From NCBI GenBank assembly GCA_045540055.1, contig JAZQGO010000010.1, forward strand, positions 1-63,884: DNA of 63,884 nucleotides, written 5' to 3'. Source of the stretch: SIG565 sp045540055 (GTDB taxonomy: Bacteria > Bacillota > Clostridia > Oscillospirales > Acutalibacteraceae). The notes under the pieces are model-generated. The model did not search any database, had not been told where the DNA came from, and saw only the letters and a program-made list of their open reading frames with translations. A program made the translations under genes and the position numbers. Positions 21,882-30,036 of the stretch are shown here, in pieces; position 1 is the first letter of the stretch, and every line of letters starts with the position of its first letter.

Positions 21882-24488
21882 TTATATCGTTTTATGGAAA
21901 AGCTTAGAAATCTCCATAATTGGCAAGGGTAAGATAATAAGTCCTAAAGCCACAAGATAGAGCCACCACTCAAGATAGATTAAGCCGAATATTGTCGATA
22001 GTGGTGTAAAGAGTACCAGAAGCACCAATATAAGTGATACTGCCGCTGATTTATTGAGCTGTTTGTTGCCGAAAAAGCCAATCTTAAAGAGCGAATGACC
22101 CGAGCGCATATTGAACGCCTGAACAATTTGAGAAAGTGCCAATACCATAAACGCCATTGTCTGACCGCCCTCTTCGCTGCCCGTAAACTTCCAACCGATA
22201 AAGAAGGCTACAAGAGAGAGTATACCAAACATTAAGCCCTGCAAAACAACCCTTACGCCAAGGCCGTTTGCAAAGAGTCCCTCTTTTTTGGGCTTGGGCT
22301 TTTGGAACATAATATCGCTTTCAACCGGCTCCATACCGAGTGCGATTGCAGGCAGTGAATCGGTTACAAGGTTTATCCATAAAAGCTGCATAGAGAGTAG
22401 CGGGGTTTTATGCCACAAAAGCATTGCAATGAATACTGTAACTACCTCGCCAATGTTGGTACCAAGCAGGAAGCCAACTACCTTTTTGATGTTGGCATAG
22501 ATGCCTCTGCCCTCGCGTACTGCGTCAACTATTGTTGCAAAATTATCGTCGGTAAGCGTCATATCGGCCGCACCCTTAGCAACGTCGGTACCCGTAATAC
22601 CCATAGCACAGCCAATATCGGCAGCCTTAAGTGCGGGCGCATCATTGACACCGTCACCCGTCATTGAAACAACCTGGTCCTTACGCTGCCAAGCCTTAAC
22701 AATTCTAATCTTGTTTTCGGGCGAAACGCGGGCATAAACCGAAATCTTTTCAACCATACTGTCAAGCTCATCATCGGTCATATCGTCAAGCTGTGCGCCT
22801 GTAATAGCCATATCTCCGTCTTCCATTATACCAAGCTCTCTTGCAATAGCTGACGCCGTTGTGATATGGTCGCCCGTAATCATAACCGGCTTAATACCTG
22901 CCTTGCGGCAAATGGCAACTGCCTCCTTAGCCTCGTGACGCGGCGGGTCAATCATACCCACAAGACCGACAAAGGTAAGCCCCGTTTCGAGTTCATCACT
23001 GGTTGGGTGGGCGCTAATTTCATCTACTGTTTTTGTGCCGATAGCAAGCACACGCAAAGCAGAGGAGCTCATTTCCTCGTTAATCTGCTTTGCCTTTTCT
23101 AAATCGCCCTCAACGCAGCGTGACATCATTACGTCGAATGCGCCCTTAACTATAACAACGTTTTTACCGTCTATTTTATTAACGGTTGTCATAAGCTTTC
23201 TATCCGAGTCAAATGGGATGGATGCAAGTCTTGGGTATTTGTCGTTTAATGCGTCCTTCTCCATTCCGTTTTTATGCGCCGCAACAATAATGGCAGTTTC
23301 GGTGGGGTCACCGATATGCTTTTCGGTCTCACCCGAAAAATCTACCGAGCCGTCACAACACAGTGTGCCGATTTTTAAAAGCTCGGTAATAGCGGCAGTG
23401 TTTTTACTACCTATATTCTCAAAAGCACCCGACTTATCGTCGTAAGCCTTAATAAGAGTCATTCTGTTTTGGGTGAGTGTACCTGTTTTATCCGAGCAGA
23501 TTACCGACGCACTACCCAGTGTTTCAACAGCAGGCAAACGGCGAATAATGGCGTTCTTTTTAACCATTCGCTGAACACCAATAGATAAAACGATGGTAAC
23601 TATAGCAGGCAATCCCTCAGGGATAGCCGACACAGCAAGAGATACTGCCGTCATAAAGATATGAATTGGGTCTAAGTCATTTAGAATACCTATTACAAAA
23701 ATAACCGCACAAGCCGCTAAAGCTACAATACCGAGATACTTGCCGAGCTGAGCCAATTTTTTCTGAAGAGGAGTTTGTGTTTCCTGCTCGTTATCAAGCA
23801 GACCTGCAATTTTACCCATTTCGGTATCCATACCCGTTGCGGTAACCACCGCAGTCGCAGTACCGTAGGTCACACTGCAGCCCGAGAAAATCATATTTGC
23901 GCGGTCACCCAAAGGTGCATCCTCGCCAATCTCGGCGTCGGCATCCTTTTCGCTCGGTACCGATTCACCTGTCAGTGCAGACTCTTCACTTTTAAGGCTT
24001 GAGCTGACTATAAGCCTTGCATCTGCAGGGATAAAGTCACCCGCCTCAACCTTAATAATATCACCGGGTACAAGCTCGGTCGCATCAATTATCTGCTCGT
24101 GAGAGTCACGAATAACCCTTGCGTGCGGGGCTGAAAGTCCCTGCAGGGCCTCGAGTGCCTTTTCTGCCTTGCTTTCCTGCATAACGCCCATTACTGCATT
24201 TATTACGACTATAAGCAGTATAAGCGCAGGCTCAAAAAGCTCGCCCCAATTTTTCTCAACACAAATTATTGTGAAGGAAACAATGGCGGCGATGATAAGA
24301 ATAATTATCATCACGTCTTTAAATTGGTCTAAAAAGCGCTGAAAATTAGTTTTCTTCTTTTTCTCTTTAAGCTTGTTTTCACCGAATCTTTCGCGTTTTT
24401 CGGCAATAGCGGTTTCACTTAAGCCCTGTGCCCTATCAGAGCCAAGCTCACTTAAAACCTTACCTAGCTTTTCAGAATAAAATAACAT
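21882..24488 (-). CDS. Calcium-type P-type ATPase (P2)
   Basis: 868-residue cation pump of the SERCA/PMCA-like P2 class. Order: N-terminal cation ATPase domain, first membrane pair, actuator domain with LTGESVPSEK, the M4 sequence AIPEGLPAIV (the PEGLP form typical of Ca2+ pumps), phosphorylation motif CSDKTGTLTQN, nucleotide domain with KGAFDVMM, hinge MTGDGVNDAPALKAADIG, and C-terminal helices with NLVTDSLPAIALG. It would export Ca2+ from the cytosol at the cost of ATP. Length matches bacterial LMCA1-type pumps (about 880). The ATG at 24488 lies 233 bases from the divergent queuosine transporter unit. Confidence 0.93.
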   Translation of the reverse strand: MLFYSEKLGKVLSELGSDRAQGLSETAIAEKRERFGENKLKEKKKKTNFQRFLDQFKDVMIIILIIAAIVSFTIICVEKNWGELFEPALILLIVVINAVMGVMQESKAEKALEALQGLSAPHARVIRDSHEQIIDATELVPGDIIKVEAGDFIPADARLIVSSSLKSEESALTGESVPSEKDADAEIGEDAPLGDRANMIFSGCSVTYGTATAVVTATGMDTEMGKIAGLLDNEQETQTPLQKKLAQLGKYLGIVALAACAVIFVIGILNDLDPIHIFMTAVSLAVSAIPEGLPAIVTIVLSIGVQRMVKKNAIIRRLPAVETLGSASVICSDKTGTLTQNRMTLIKAYDDKSGAFENIGSKNTAAITELLKIGTLCCDGSVDFSGETEKHIGDPTETAIIVAAHKNGMEKDALNDKYPRLASIPFDSDRKLMTTVNKIDGKNVVIVKGAFDVMMSRCVEGDLEKAKQINEEMSSSALRVLAIGTKTVDEISAHPTSDELETGLTFVGLVGMIDPPRHEAKEAVAICRKAGIKPVMITGDHITTASAIARELGIMEDGDMAITGAQLDDMTDDELDSMVEKISVYARVSPENKIRIVKAWQRKDQVVSMTGDGVNDAPALKAADIGCAMGITGTDVAKGAADMTLTDDNFATIVDAVREGRGIYANIKKVVGFLLGTNIGEVVTVFIAMLLWHKTPLLSMQLLWINLVTDSLPAIALGMEPVESDIMFQKPKPKKEGLFANGLGVRVVLQGLMFGILSLVAFFIGWKFTGSEEGGQTMAFMVLALSQIVQAFNMRSGHSLFKIGFFGNKQLNKSAAVSLILVLLVLFTPLSTIFGLIYLEWWLYLVALGLIILPLPIMEISKLFHKTI

Positions 24489-24572
24489 TTGATAATACTC
24501 CTTTATTCAGTATCGACTATATTGTATAATATTACCTCTATTTTTTCAATATATATTTTGTGTAAAATTTCA

Positions 24573-24601
24573 TTGACAACACAGTCTAAATAGTATAAAA
24601 T
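24573..24601 (+). promoter_or_regulatory. Promoter of the preQ1 riboswitch-transporter unit
   Basis: TTGACA (24573-24578) and TAAAAT (24596-24601) are 17 bases apart, placing the transcript start just before the riboswitch aptamer at about 24608. Confidence 0.65.
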
Positions 24602-24614
24602 TACAATGCTAACT

Positions 24615-24654
24615 GCGGACAGTTCGTGACCATCCTGTCCTAAAACAAAACTAC
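24615..24654 (+). ncRNA. PreQ1-I riboswitch aptamer
   Basis: A 6-bp stem GGACAG (24617-24622) / CTGTCC (24635-24640) encloses a 12-base loop beginning TTCGTGACC. An A-rich tail, AAAACAAAACTAC, can fold back as the pseudoknot strand. Stem, loop length and tail match the preQ1-I consensus (compare the B. subtilis queC leader: stem, UUC-start loop of 12, A-rich tail ending AACUA). The downstream gene is a queuosine-precursor transporter, as expected. Confidence 0.85.
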
Positions 24655-24673
24655 GGGCAATAAAGGAATTTTT

Positions 24674-24700
24674 GCACCCGTATGGGTGCTTTTTGTTTTT
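24674..24700 (+). terminator. Riboswitch-controlled terminator
   Basis: GCACCC / GGGTGC with loop GTAT is followed by TTTTTGTTTTTT. An alternative pairing is visible: CTACGGGCAA right after the aptamer tail can pair with TTGCACCCGTA, which would disrupt the terminator. Ligand binding would sequester the tail and favour termination. Confidence 0.8.
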
Positions 24701-24721
24701 TGCCTAAAAGGGAGAAAAAAT

Positions 24722-25423
24722 ATGAATGAACTGTTACTGATAATTTCACTTCTTGTAATTTACGGTGTTGTGCTTTTATCCTACCGACTTTTTGGCAAAA
24801 GCGGACTTTTTGCCACCAATGCTGTTGTTACAATTATTGCCAATATTGAGGTTTTGATACTGGTAAATGCCTTTGGTATGGAGCAGACGCTTGGTAACGT
24901 TTTGTTTGCGTCGACCTTTCTTATAACCGATATTCTAAGCGAAAACGAGGGAAAAACGCAAGCAAACAAGGCGGTAAATATCGGTATATTTGTATCGTCT
25001 GTGATGCTATTCGTAACACAAAGCTGGTTTTTGTATATTCCCAGTGCATACGACTGGGCGAGCGTGCCGATTAGACAAATTTTTGCAACGACGCCCCGCC
25101 TTATGCTTGCAAGTATGCTAGGCTACATTATATCACAAAAGTTAGACGTACAGCTTTATCACAAATGGTGGGATTTCACCGATAAAAAATTCGGTAATAA
25201 GAAAAGATTTTTGTGGCTTAGAAATAACGGCTCTACCCTTATCTCACAAATAATAAACACCGTTGTTTTTAACACAGTTGCCTTTGCGGGAATGTATGAC
25301 ACAAAAACACTTGTTTCTATAATTGTTTCGGGATATATCATTTACGTTTTCACAAGTTTACTCGATACACCCATAGTTTATATTGCCCGTTATTTAAAGG
25401 GAAAGGGCAAAATTCCCGAATAA
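24722..25423 (+). CDS. yhhQ: Queuosine precursor transporter (VUT/YhhQ family)
   Basis: 233-residue membrane protein with about six helices, belonging to the VUT_1/YhhQ family of preQ0/preQ1 or queuine importers. Family signatures are NVLFASTFLITDILSENEG (conserved D and E in the membrane), QIFATTPRLMLASMLGYIIS and WLRNNGSTLISQIINTVVF. The ATG at 24722 follows GGGAG; an upstream in-frame ATG at 24686 falls inside the terminator hairpin region and is rejected. The preQ1-I riboswitch directly upstream supports substrate and regulation. No other queuosine genes are in the window, so the cell may rely on salvage. Confidence 0.92.
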   Translation: MNELLLIISLLVIYGVVLLSYRLFGKSGLFATNAVVTIIANIEVLILVNAFGMEQTLGNVLFASTFLITDILSENEGKTQANKAVNIGIFVSSVMLFVTQSWFLYIPSAYDWASVPIRQIFATTPRLMLASMLGYIISQKLDVQLYHKWWDFTDKKFGNKKRFLWLRNNGSTLISQIINTVVFNTVAFAGMYDTKTLVSIIVSGYIIYVFTSLLDTPIVYIARYLKGKGKIPE

Positions 25424-25546
25424 GTTTTTAAAATTTTTTAAGAATATATATACTTTTTATTTACAACAAAATAATTTTGTGTTATACTATAGTGTAAAAA
25501 TTTTTTATGCCGGTTTTTAATCGACAACAGGGAGTGGACGAATATT

Positions 25547-26743
25547 ATGGCACGTATGATTGGTACTGTTTCTCGCGGTGTGAGAGCACCCATTATTCGT
25601 AACGGCGACGACATCGTTGATGTTGTAACTACCTCGGTTTTAGAGGCAGTTGAGTCGGAGGAAGGTTTTGAAGTAAGAGACAGAGATATAATCGCTATGA
25701 CCGAGGCTATTGTTGCTCGTGCACAGGGTAACTATGCATCGGTAGAGGATATTGCAGCCGACGTTAAGGCTAAATTCGGCGGTGACACCGTTGGTGTTAT
25801 CTTCCCCATTTTAAGCCGTAACCGTTTTGCAATTTGTCTTCGCGGTATTGCAATGGGCGCAAAAAAGGTAGTTCTTATGTTATCCTACCCGTCTGACGAG
25901 GTTGGTAACCATCTAATCAGTCTTGATGCGCTTGACGAAAAGGGCGTAAACCCCTATACCGACGTTCTCACTTTAAATAAATACCGTGAGCTTTTCGGCT
26001 ATGAAAAGCATACCTTCACAGGTGTTGACTATGTTGAATATTATGAGCAACTTATCACCGAATGCGGTGCCAAGGCAGAAATAATTTTTGCCAACGACCC
26101 ACGCGCAGTGCTTAAATATACGAAAAATGTTCTTAACTGTGACATTCACACAAGAGCACGCACCAAGCGTTTACTTAAAAACGCCGGTGCCGAGATTGTT
26201 TTCGGTCTTGATGAAATTTTAAATGCTCCTGTAAATGGCAGCGGCTTTAATGCCGATTACGGTCTGCTCGGCTCAAACAAGGCTACCGAGGACCAGGTTA
26301 AGCTGTTCCCACGTGACTGTCAACCCGTTGTTGAGAATATTCAAAAGCGTATATTCGATGCAACAGGCAAGCACGTTGAGGTTATGGTTTACGGCGATGG
26401 CGCATTCAAAGACCCCATCGGTAAAATTTGGGAGCTTGCAGACCCGGTTGTATCTCCTGCGTACACAAGCGGCCTTGAGGGTACACCTAACGAGCTTAAG
26501 CTTAAATACCTTGCCGATAACGAGTTCGCGGGCCTGTCGGGCGATGAACTGAAATCGGCTATTAAGGATAAGATTCATCAAAAGGATGACGACCTTGTAG
26601 GTAAGATGGCGTCTGAGGGTACAACTCCTCGCCGACTCACCGACCTTATCGGCTCACTCTGTGACTTGACCTCAGGCTCGGGCGACAAGGGTACACCCAT
26701 CGTTTATATTCAGGGTTATTTCGATAATTATACAAATGACTAA
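25547..26743 (+). CDS. CofE-like F420-0:gamma-glutamyl ligase family protein
   Basis: 398-residue protein of the family of coenzyme F420-0:L-glutamate ligase (CofE/FbiB N-domain). Visible features are RDRDIIAMTEAIVARAQGNY near residue 50 and a C-terminal DKGTPIVYIQGYFDNY. It is much longer than archaeal CofE (about 250 residues), with an extra middle region of unknown role. F420 is not expected in this kind of bacterium and no other cof/fbi gene is visible, so the true substrate is likely different; a COG1478 relative has been implicated in folate glutamylation in Chlamydia. The gene has a strong start (ACAGGGAGTGG ahead of ATG) and ends at a terminator. Confidence 0.8.
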   Translation: MARMIGTVSRGVRAPIIRNGDDIVDVVTTSVLEAVESEEGFEVRDRDIIAMTEAIVARAQGNYASVEDIAADVKAKFGGDTVGVIFPILSRNRFAICLRGIAMGAKKVVLMLSYPSDEVGNHLISLDALDEKGVNPYTDVLTLNKYRELFGYEKHTFTGVDYVEYYEQLITECGAKAEIIFANDPRAVLKYTKNVLNCDIHTRARTKRLLKNAGAEIVFGLDEILNAPVNGSGFNADYGLLGSNKATEDQVKLFPRDCQPVVENIQKRIFDATGKHVEVMVYGDGAFKDPIGKIWELADPVVSPAYTSGLEGTPNELKLKYLADNEFAGLSGDELKSAIKDKIHQKDDDLVGKMASEGTTPRRLTDLIGSLCDLTSGSGDKGTPIVYIQGYFDNYTND

Positions 26744-26756
26744 TCTGTATAAATTA

Positions 26757-26792
26757 AAATCACCGACAAACACTATTGTCGGTGATTTTTTT
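26757..26792 (+). terminator. Terminator after the CofE-like gene, abutting the next start
   Basis: A perfect 13-bp stem (AAATCACCGACAA and complement, 26757-26788) is followed by a T run that ends at the ATG of the next gene (26793). The only possible ribosome site for that gene, GGTGA, is inside the descending arm. Confidence 0.85.
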
Positions 26793-28088
26793 ATGACTTC
26801 AATTTGGCAAAAGGATTTAAACCTACCCGAATTTCCGTCGCTTAATTCGGACATTAAAACCGACGTGCTTGTAATCGGTGGCGGTATGGCGGGTATACTT
26901 ACCGCGTTCACACTAAAGCAAAACGGCATCGACTGTGTACTTGTGGAGAAAGAGAGAATCGCAAACGGTACTACCTGCGGCACGACAGCCAAAATAACCT
27001 ATCAGCACGGTTTGATTTTTAGAAAAATATTAAAGCAATACGGCAAGGAGGGTGCCGAAAAATTTTTGTTTTCGGGTCAGCTCTCCCTTAAAAAATGGAA
27101 GGAACTAAGCGACACCTTTGACTGCGATTTTGAGCAAAAGACAAACTATATCTACAGTGTGAGCGACCAAAAAATCTTACACGATGAAATGGCGGCACTC
27201 GACGTTATTAACTACAAGGCAGAGCTTCAAAAAAATCTCGAAATCCCTATAAAAACCGTCGGCGCCGTTGCCTTTAAAAATCAGGCACAATTTAACCCCC
27301 TAAAATTCATTAGCGGCATTGCTAAAAATTTGAACATTTATGAAAACACACATATAAAAGATATTATTGGCACCTGCGCCTACACCGATAAATATAAAAT
27401 TTATGCGGGCAAAATAATTGTTACAACCCACTTCCCCTTTATAGATAAGCACGGCGCTTATTTTTTGAAGCTATATCAGCACCGTTCATATATGGTGGCG
27501 CTTGAAAAGGCACAAATGCTCGACGGTATGTATGTTGACGAGGCAAAAAAGGGCTTTACCTTCAGAAATTACGGCGACACATTACTACTCGGTGGCGGTG
27601 ACCATCGTACAGGTAAAAAGGGTGGCGGCTTAAATGAAGTGCGCAATTTTCAAAAAATACACTACCCTTATGCAAAGCAGGTCGCTCACTGGGCGGCGCA
27701 GGACTGTATGAGCCTCGATGAATTGCCATACATTGGGCACTACTCTAAAAACACACCCGATATGCTTGTTGCAACGGGCTTTAATAAGTGGGGTATGACA
27801 AGCTCGATGACCGCCGCTATTATTTTAACCGATTTGGTCTTAGGACACCATAACGAATATGCCGATATATTCAGTCCTGCGCGTTGTATTTTAAAGCCAC
27901 AGCTACTCATCAATACCGCCGAAACGACACTTAACCTAATACGCCCGACTGCGCCCCGTTGCACCCATCTTGGTTGCGCACTAAAATGGAACAAGGATGA
28001 GCATAGCTGGGACTGTGGTTGTCACGGCTCGCGTTTTGACCAAAACGGCACTATTCTTAACAACCCCGCAAATAAAAATCTACATTAA
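26793..28088 (+). CDS. FAD-dependent oxidoreductase with C-terminal Rieske domain
   Basis: About 431-residue fusion. The N-terminal DAO-type FAD domain starts KTDVLVIGGGMAGILTAFTL (dinucleotide motif) and includes TTCGTTAKITYQHGLIF and the later FAD motif PDMLVATGFNKWGMTSSM. The C-terminal Rieske 2Fe-2S domain is complete: CTHLGCALKWN (C-x-H) and CGCHGSRFDQNG (C-x-x-H). Such fusions are widespread in Firmicutes, but the substrate is not defined. The ATG at 26793 lies directly behind a terminator, so expression probably depends on readthrough or on an internal promoter I cannot see. An in-frame ATG at 26736 overlapping the previous gene is the alternative start. A bidirectional hairpin follows. 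Confidence 0.88.
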   Translation: MTSIWQKDLNLPEFPSLNSDIKTDVLVIGGGMAGILTAFTLKQNGIDCVLVEKERIANGTTCGTTAKITYQHGLIFRKILKQYGKEGAEKFLFSGQLSLKKWKELSDTFDCDFEQKTNYIYSVSDQKILHDEMAALDVINYKAELQKNLEIPIKTVGAVAFKNQAQFNPLKFISGIAKNLNIYENTHIKDIIGTCAYTDKYKIYAGKIIVTTHFPFIDKHGAYFLKLYQHRSYMVALEKAQMLDGMYVDEAKKGFTFRNYGDTLLLGGGDHRTGKKGGGLNEVRNFQKIHYPYAKQVAHWAAQDCMSLDELPYIGHYSKNTPDMLVATGFNKWGMTSSMTAAIILTDLVLGHHNEYADIFSPARCILKPQLLINTAETTLNLIRPTAPRCTHLGCALKWNKDEHSWDCGCHGSRFDQNGTILNNPANKNLH

Positions 28089-28119
28089 AAAAAGAAGTGG
28101 TTTTAACCACTTCTTTTTT
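28088..28119. terminator. Bidirectional terminator
   Basis: A 15-bp stem (AAAAAAGAAGTGGTT and complement) with a 2-base loop is flanked by A and T runs. It separates the convergent Rieske oxidoreductase and uxuB-like genes. Confidence 0.9.
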
Positions 28120-28126
28120 GTTTTTA

Positions 28127-28978
28127 TTATACGCCTGAGTATGCAGAGAAGCCACCATCTATGGGTAGAACGACACCTGTTATAAAGCTTGCCGCCTCGT
28201 TGTTAAGCAAGAAGAGAAGTCCTCCCTCAAGTTCTTCACTCTCGCCAAAGCGTCCCATTGGTGTTGCCGCTAAAATTTTGCCCGTACGCGCTGTGGGTGT
28301 GCCGTCCTCGTTAAAGAGCAGCTTTGCATTCTGCTTGGTTGAGAAAAAGCCGGGAGCAATTGCATTGACGCGAATGCCCACCTTTGAGAAATGCACCGCC
28401 AACCACTGCGTGAAGTTAGAAATAGCGGCCTTTGCGCCCGAATAAGCAGGAATTTTGGTAAGCGGAGTATATGCATTCATCGAGGATATATTAAGTATGT
28501 TACAGCCCTCACGGCCCACCATCTGTTTAGCAAAGCACTGTGTGGGAATAAGTGTACCTAAGAAGTTAAGGTTAAATACAAATCCTACACCGTCGGCATC
28601 GAGGTCGAAAAAGCTTTTAGTTTCGGCATCTATATCCCCTATTTCGAAATATTCCTTATCGGTTGTAGCCCTCGGATTATTACCGCCGGCACCGTTAATA
28701 AGGATATCGCACCGACCAAGGTCTGCTGAAACCTTATCGGCAACGTCAGCGCAGACAGCACGGTCAAGCACATTGCATTTATAAGCCTTGGCTACACCGC
28801 CCTCGGCCACGATTTCATCAGCGTAAGATTTTGCCGCCTCTTCATTAAGGTCTAAAAGGGCAACCTTTGCACCGGCTCTGGCTAACACCTTTGCAAAATG
28901 GCTGCAAAGCACACCGCCTGCACCCGTAACAACGGCTACCTTGCCGTTTAAATCGGTATTTAAAACATTTTTTGTCAT
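28127..28978 (-). CDS. uxuB: Short-chain fructuronate reductase (D-mannonate oxidoreductase)
   Basis: 283-residue classical short-chain dehydrogenase: NAD(P)-binding VVTGAGGVLCSHFA, DILINGAGGNN, catalytic serine in LNISSMNAY and YSGAKAAISN (Y-x3-K), C-terminal VLPIDGGFSAYSG. The long insert DIDAETKSFFDLDADGVG is typical of the SDR-type D-mannonate oxidoreductases found next to uxuA in Firmicutes; these are unrelated to the long-chain E. coli UxuB. It would reduce fructuronate to mannonate. The ATG overlaps the uxuA stop by one base (TGATG), which confirms operon coupling. It is the last gene of uxaC-uxuA-uxuB. Confidence 0.9.
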   Translation of the reverse strand: MTKNVLNTDLNGKVAVVTGAGGVLCSHFAKVLARAGAKVALLDLNEEAAKSYADEIVAEGGVAKAYKCNVLDRAVCADVADKVSADLGRCDILINGAGGNNPRATTDKEYFEIGDIDAETKSFFDLDADGVGFVFNLNFLGTLIPTQCFAKQMVGREGCNILNISSMNAYTPLTKIPAYSGAKAAISNFTQWLAVHFSKVGIRVNAIAPGFFSTKQNAKLLFNEDGTPTARTGKILAATPMGRFGESEELEGGLLFLLNNEAASFITGVVLPIDGGFSAYSGV

Positions 28979-30036
28979 CAGTTGTTCTCCTTTGCTTTTT
29001 CACAGGCCTCAAAGAGTCCGTTAATATATGCCGCACCTAAAGCACGGTCATAAAGTCCGTAGCCGGGTTTACCTGTTTCACCCCATACCATCCTGCCGTG
29101 GTCGGGACGCACATAGCCTGAGTAGTTATTATCAACAAGTGCCTTAACAACCTCATATATATCAAGGCTTCCACAGGATGATAAATGTGCGCTTTCCTCA
29201 AATGAGCCGTCGTCCATAATAAGCACATTGCGGATATGCATAAAACCTATGCGATCCATCTCAGCATACTTACGCACCATTTTGGGAATATCGTTGCTCT
29301 TGGCACAACCAAGACTTCCCGTGCACAGACATAGACTATTAGCAGGACTGTCCACGATTTTTAAAAATCGGTCAAGATTTTCTTCATTGGTTATAATTCT
29401 CGGGATACCAAAAATCGGATACGGTGGGTCATCGGGATGAATTGCCATACGCACGCCGCACTCCTCAGCAACGGGAATAACCTTCTTTAAAAACCTTTCA
29501 AGGTTTTTCCACAAGCCCTCGCTACCGAGTTCACCATAGGCAGAAATCAGTTCTCTTACCTGCTGTTGAGTATAGCTTGAATCCCAACCGGGAAGATGTA
29601 TATCATCCTTAAGCGGATCAAGGTCACGCATCTGGTCCCAATACATTACAAGGCTTGTAGAACCGTCCTTGGCCTTTTTATCAAGCTGGGTACGAGTCCA
29701 GTCAAATACCGGCATAAAATTATAGGTAACACACTTAACACCATATTTGGCACAGCGGCGGATATTCTCACAATAAACATCCAACAGCTTATCAACATCG
29801 CCCCTGCCGAGCTTAATATCCTCATGTACAGGAATTGACTCAACAACATCGAAAACGAGGCCGTTTTGCTCGCACTGCTGTTTCATCTTTTCAAGGCTCT
29901 CTTCAGGCCAAACCTCACCCGGCTTTACATCGTAAACCGCCGATACTATAGAGCGCATACCGGGAATCTGCGATATATACTCTAGTGTTATCGGGTCGCC
30001 CTCACCGTACCAACGAAAAGATAGTTTCATATCCAT
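28978..30036 (-). CDS. uxuA: Mannonate dehydratase
   Basis: 352-residue enzyme that dehydrates D-mannonate to 2-keto-3-deoxygluconate. Family segments: MKLSFRWYGEGDPITLEYIS at the N-terminus, VKCVTYNFMPVFDWTRTQL, metal and substrate residues in CGVRMAIHPDDPPYPIFG, NSLCLCTGSLG and YSGYVRPDHGRMVWGE. Length matches UxuA (about 350-390). The ATG follows the uxaC stop with no gap (TAAATG), and it overlaps uxuB at its end. The keto-deoxygluconate product needs kdgK and kdgA, which are not in the window. Confidence 0.96.
   Translation of the reverse strand: MDMKLSFRWYGEGDPITLEYISQIPGMRSIVSAVYDVKPGEVWPEESLEKMKQQCEQNGLVFDVVESIPVHEDIKLGRGDVDKLLDVYCENIRRCAKYGVKCVTYNFMPVFDWTRTQLDKKAKDGSTSLVMYWDQMRDLDPLKDDIHLPGWDSSYTQQQVRELISAYGELGSEGLWKNLERFLKKVIPVAEECGVRMAIHPDDPPYPIFGIPRIITNEENLDRFLKIVDSPANSLCLCTGSLGCAKSNDIPKMVRKYAEMDRIGFMHIRNVLIMDDGSFEESAHLSSCGSLDIYEVVKALVDNNYSGYVRPDHGRMVWGETGKPGYGLYDRALGAAYINGLFEACEKAKENN

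Noticed and set aside
24686..24721. Upstream ATG for the queuosine transporter
   Set aside because: It lies within the riboswitch terminator hairpin and lacks a ribosome site; the ATG at 24722 has GGGAG.
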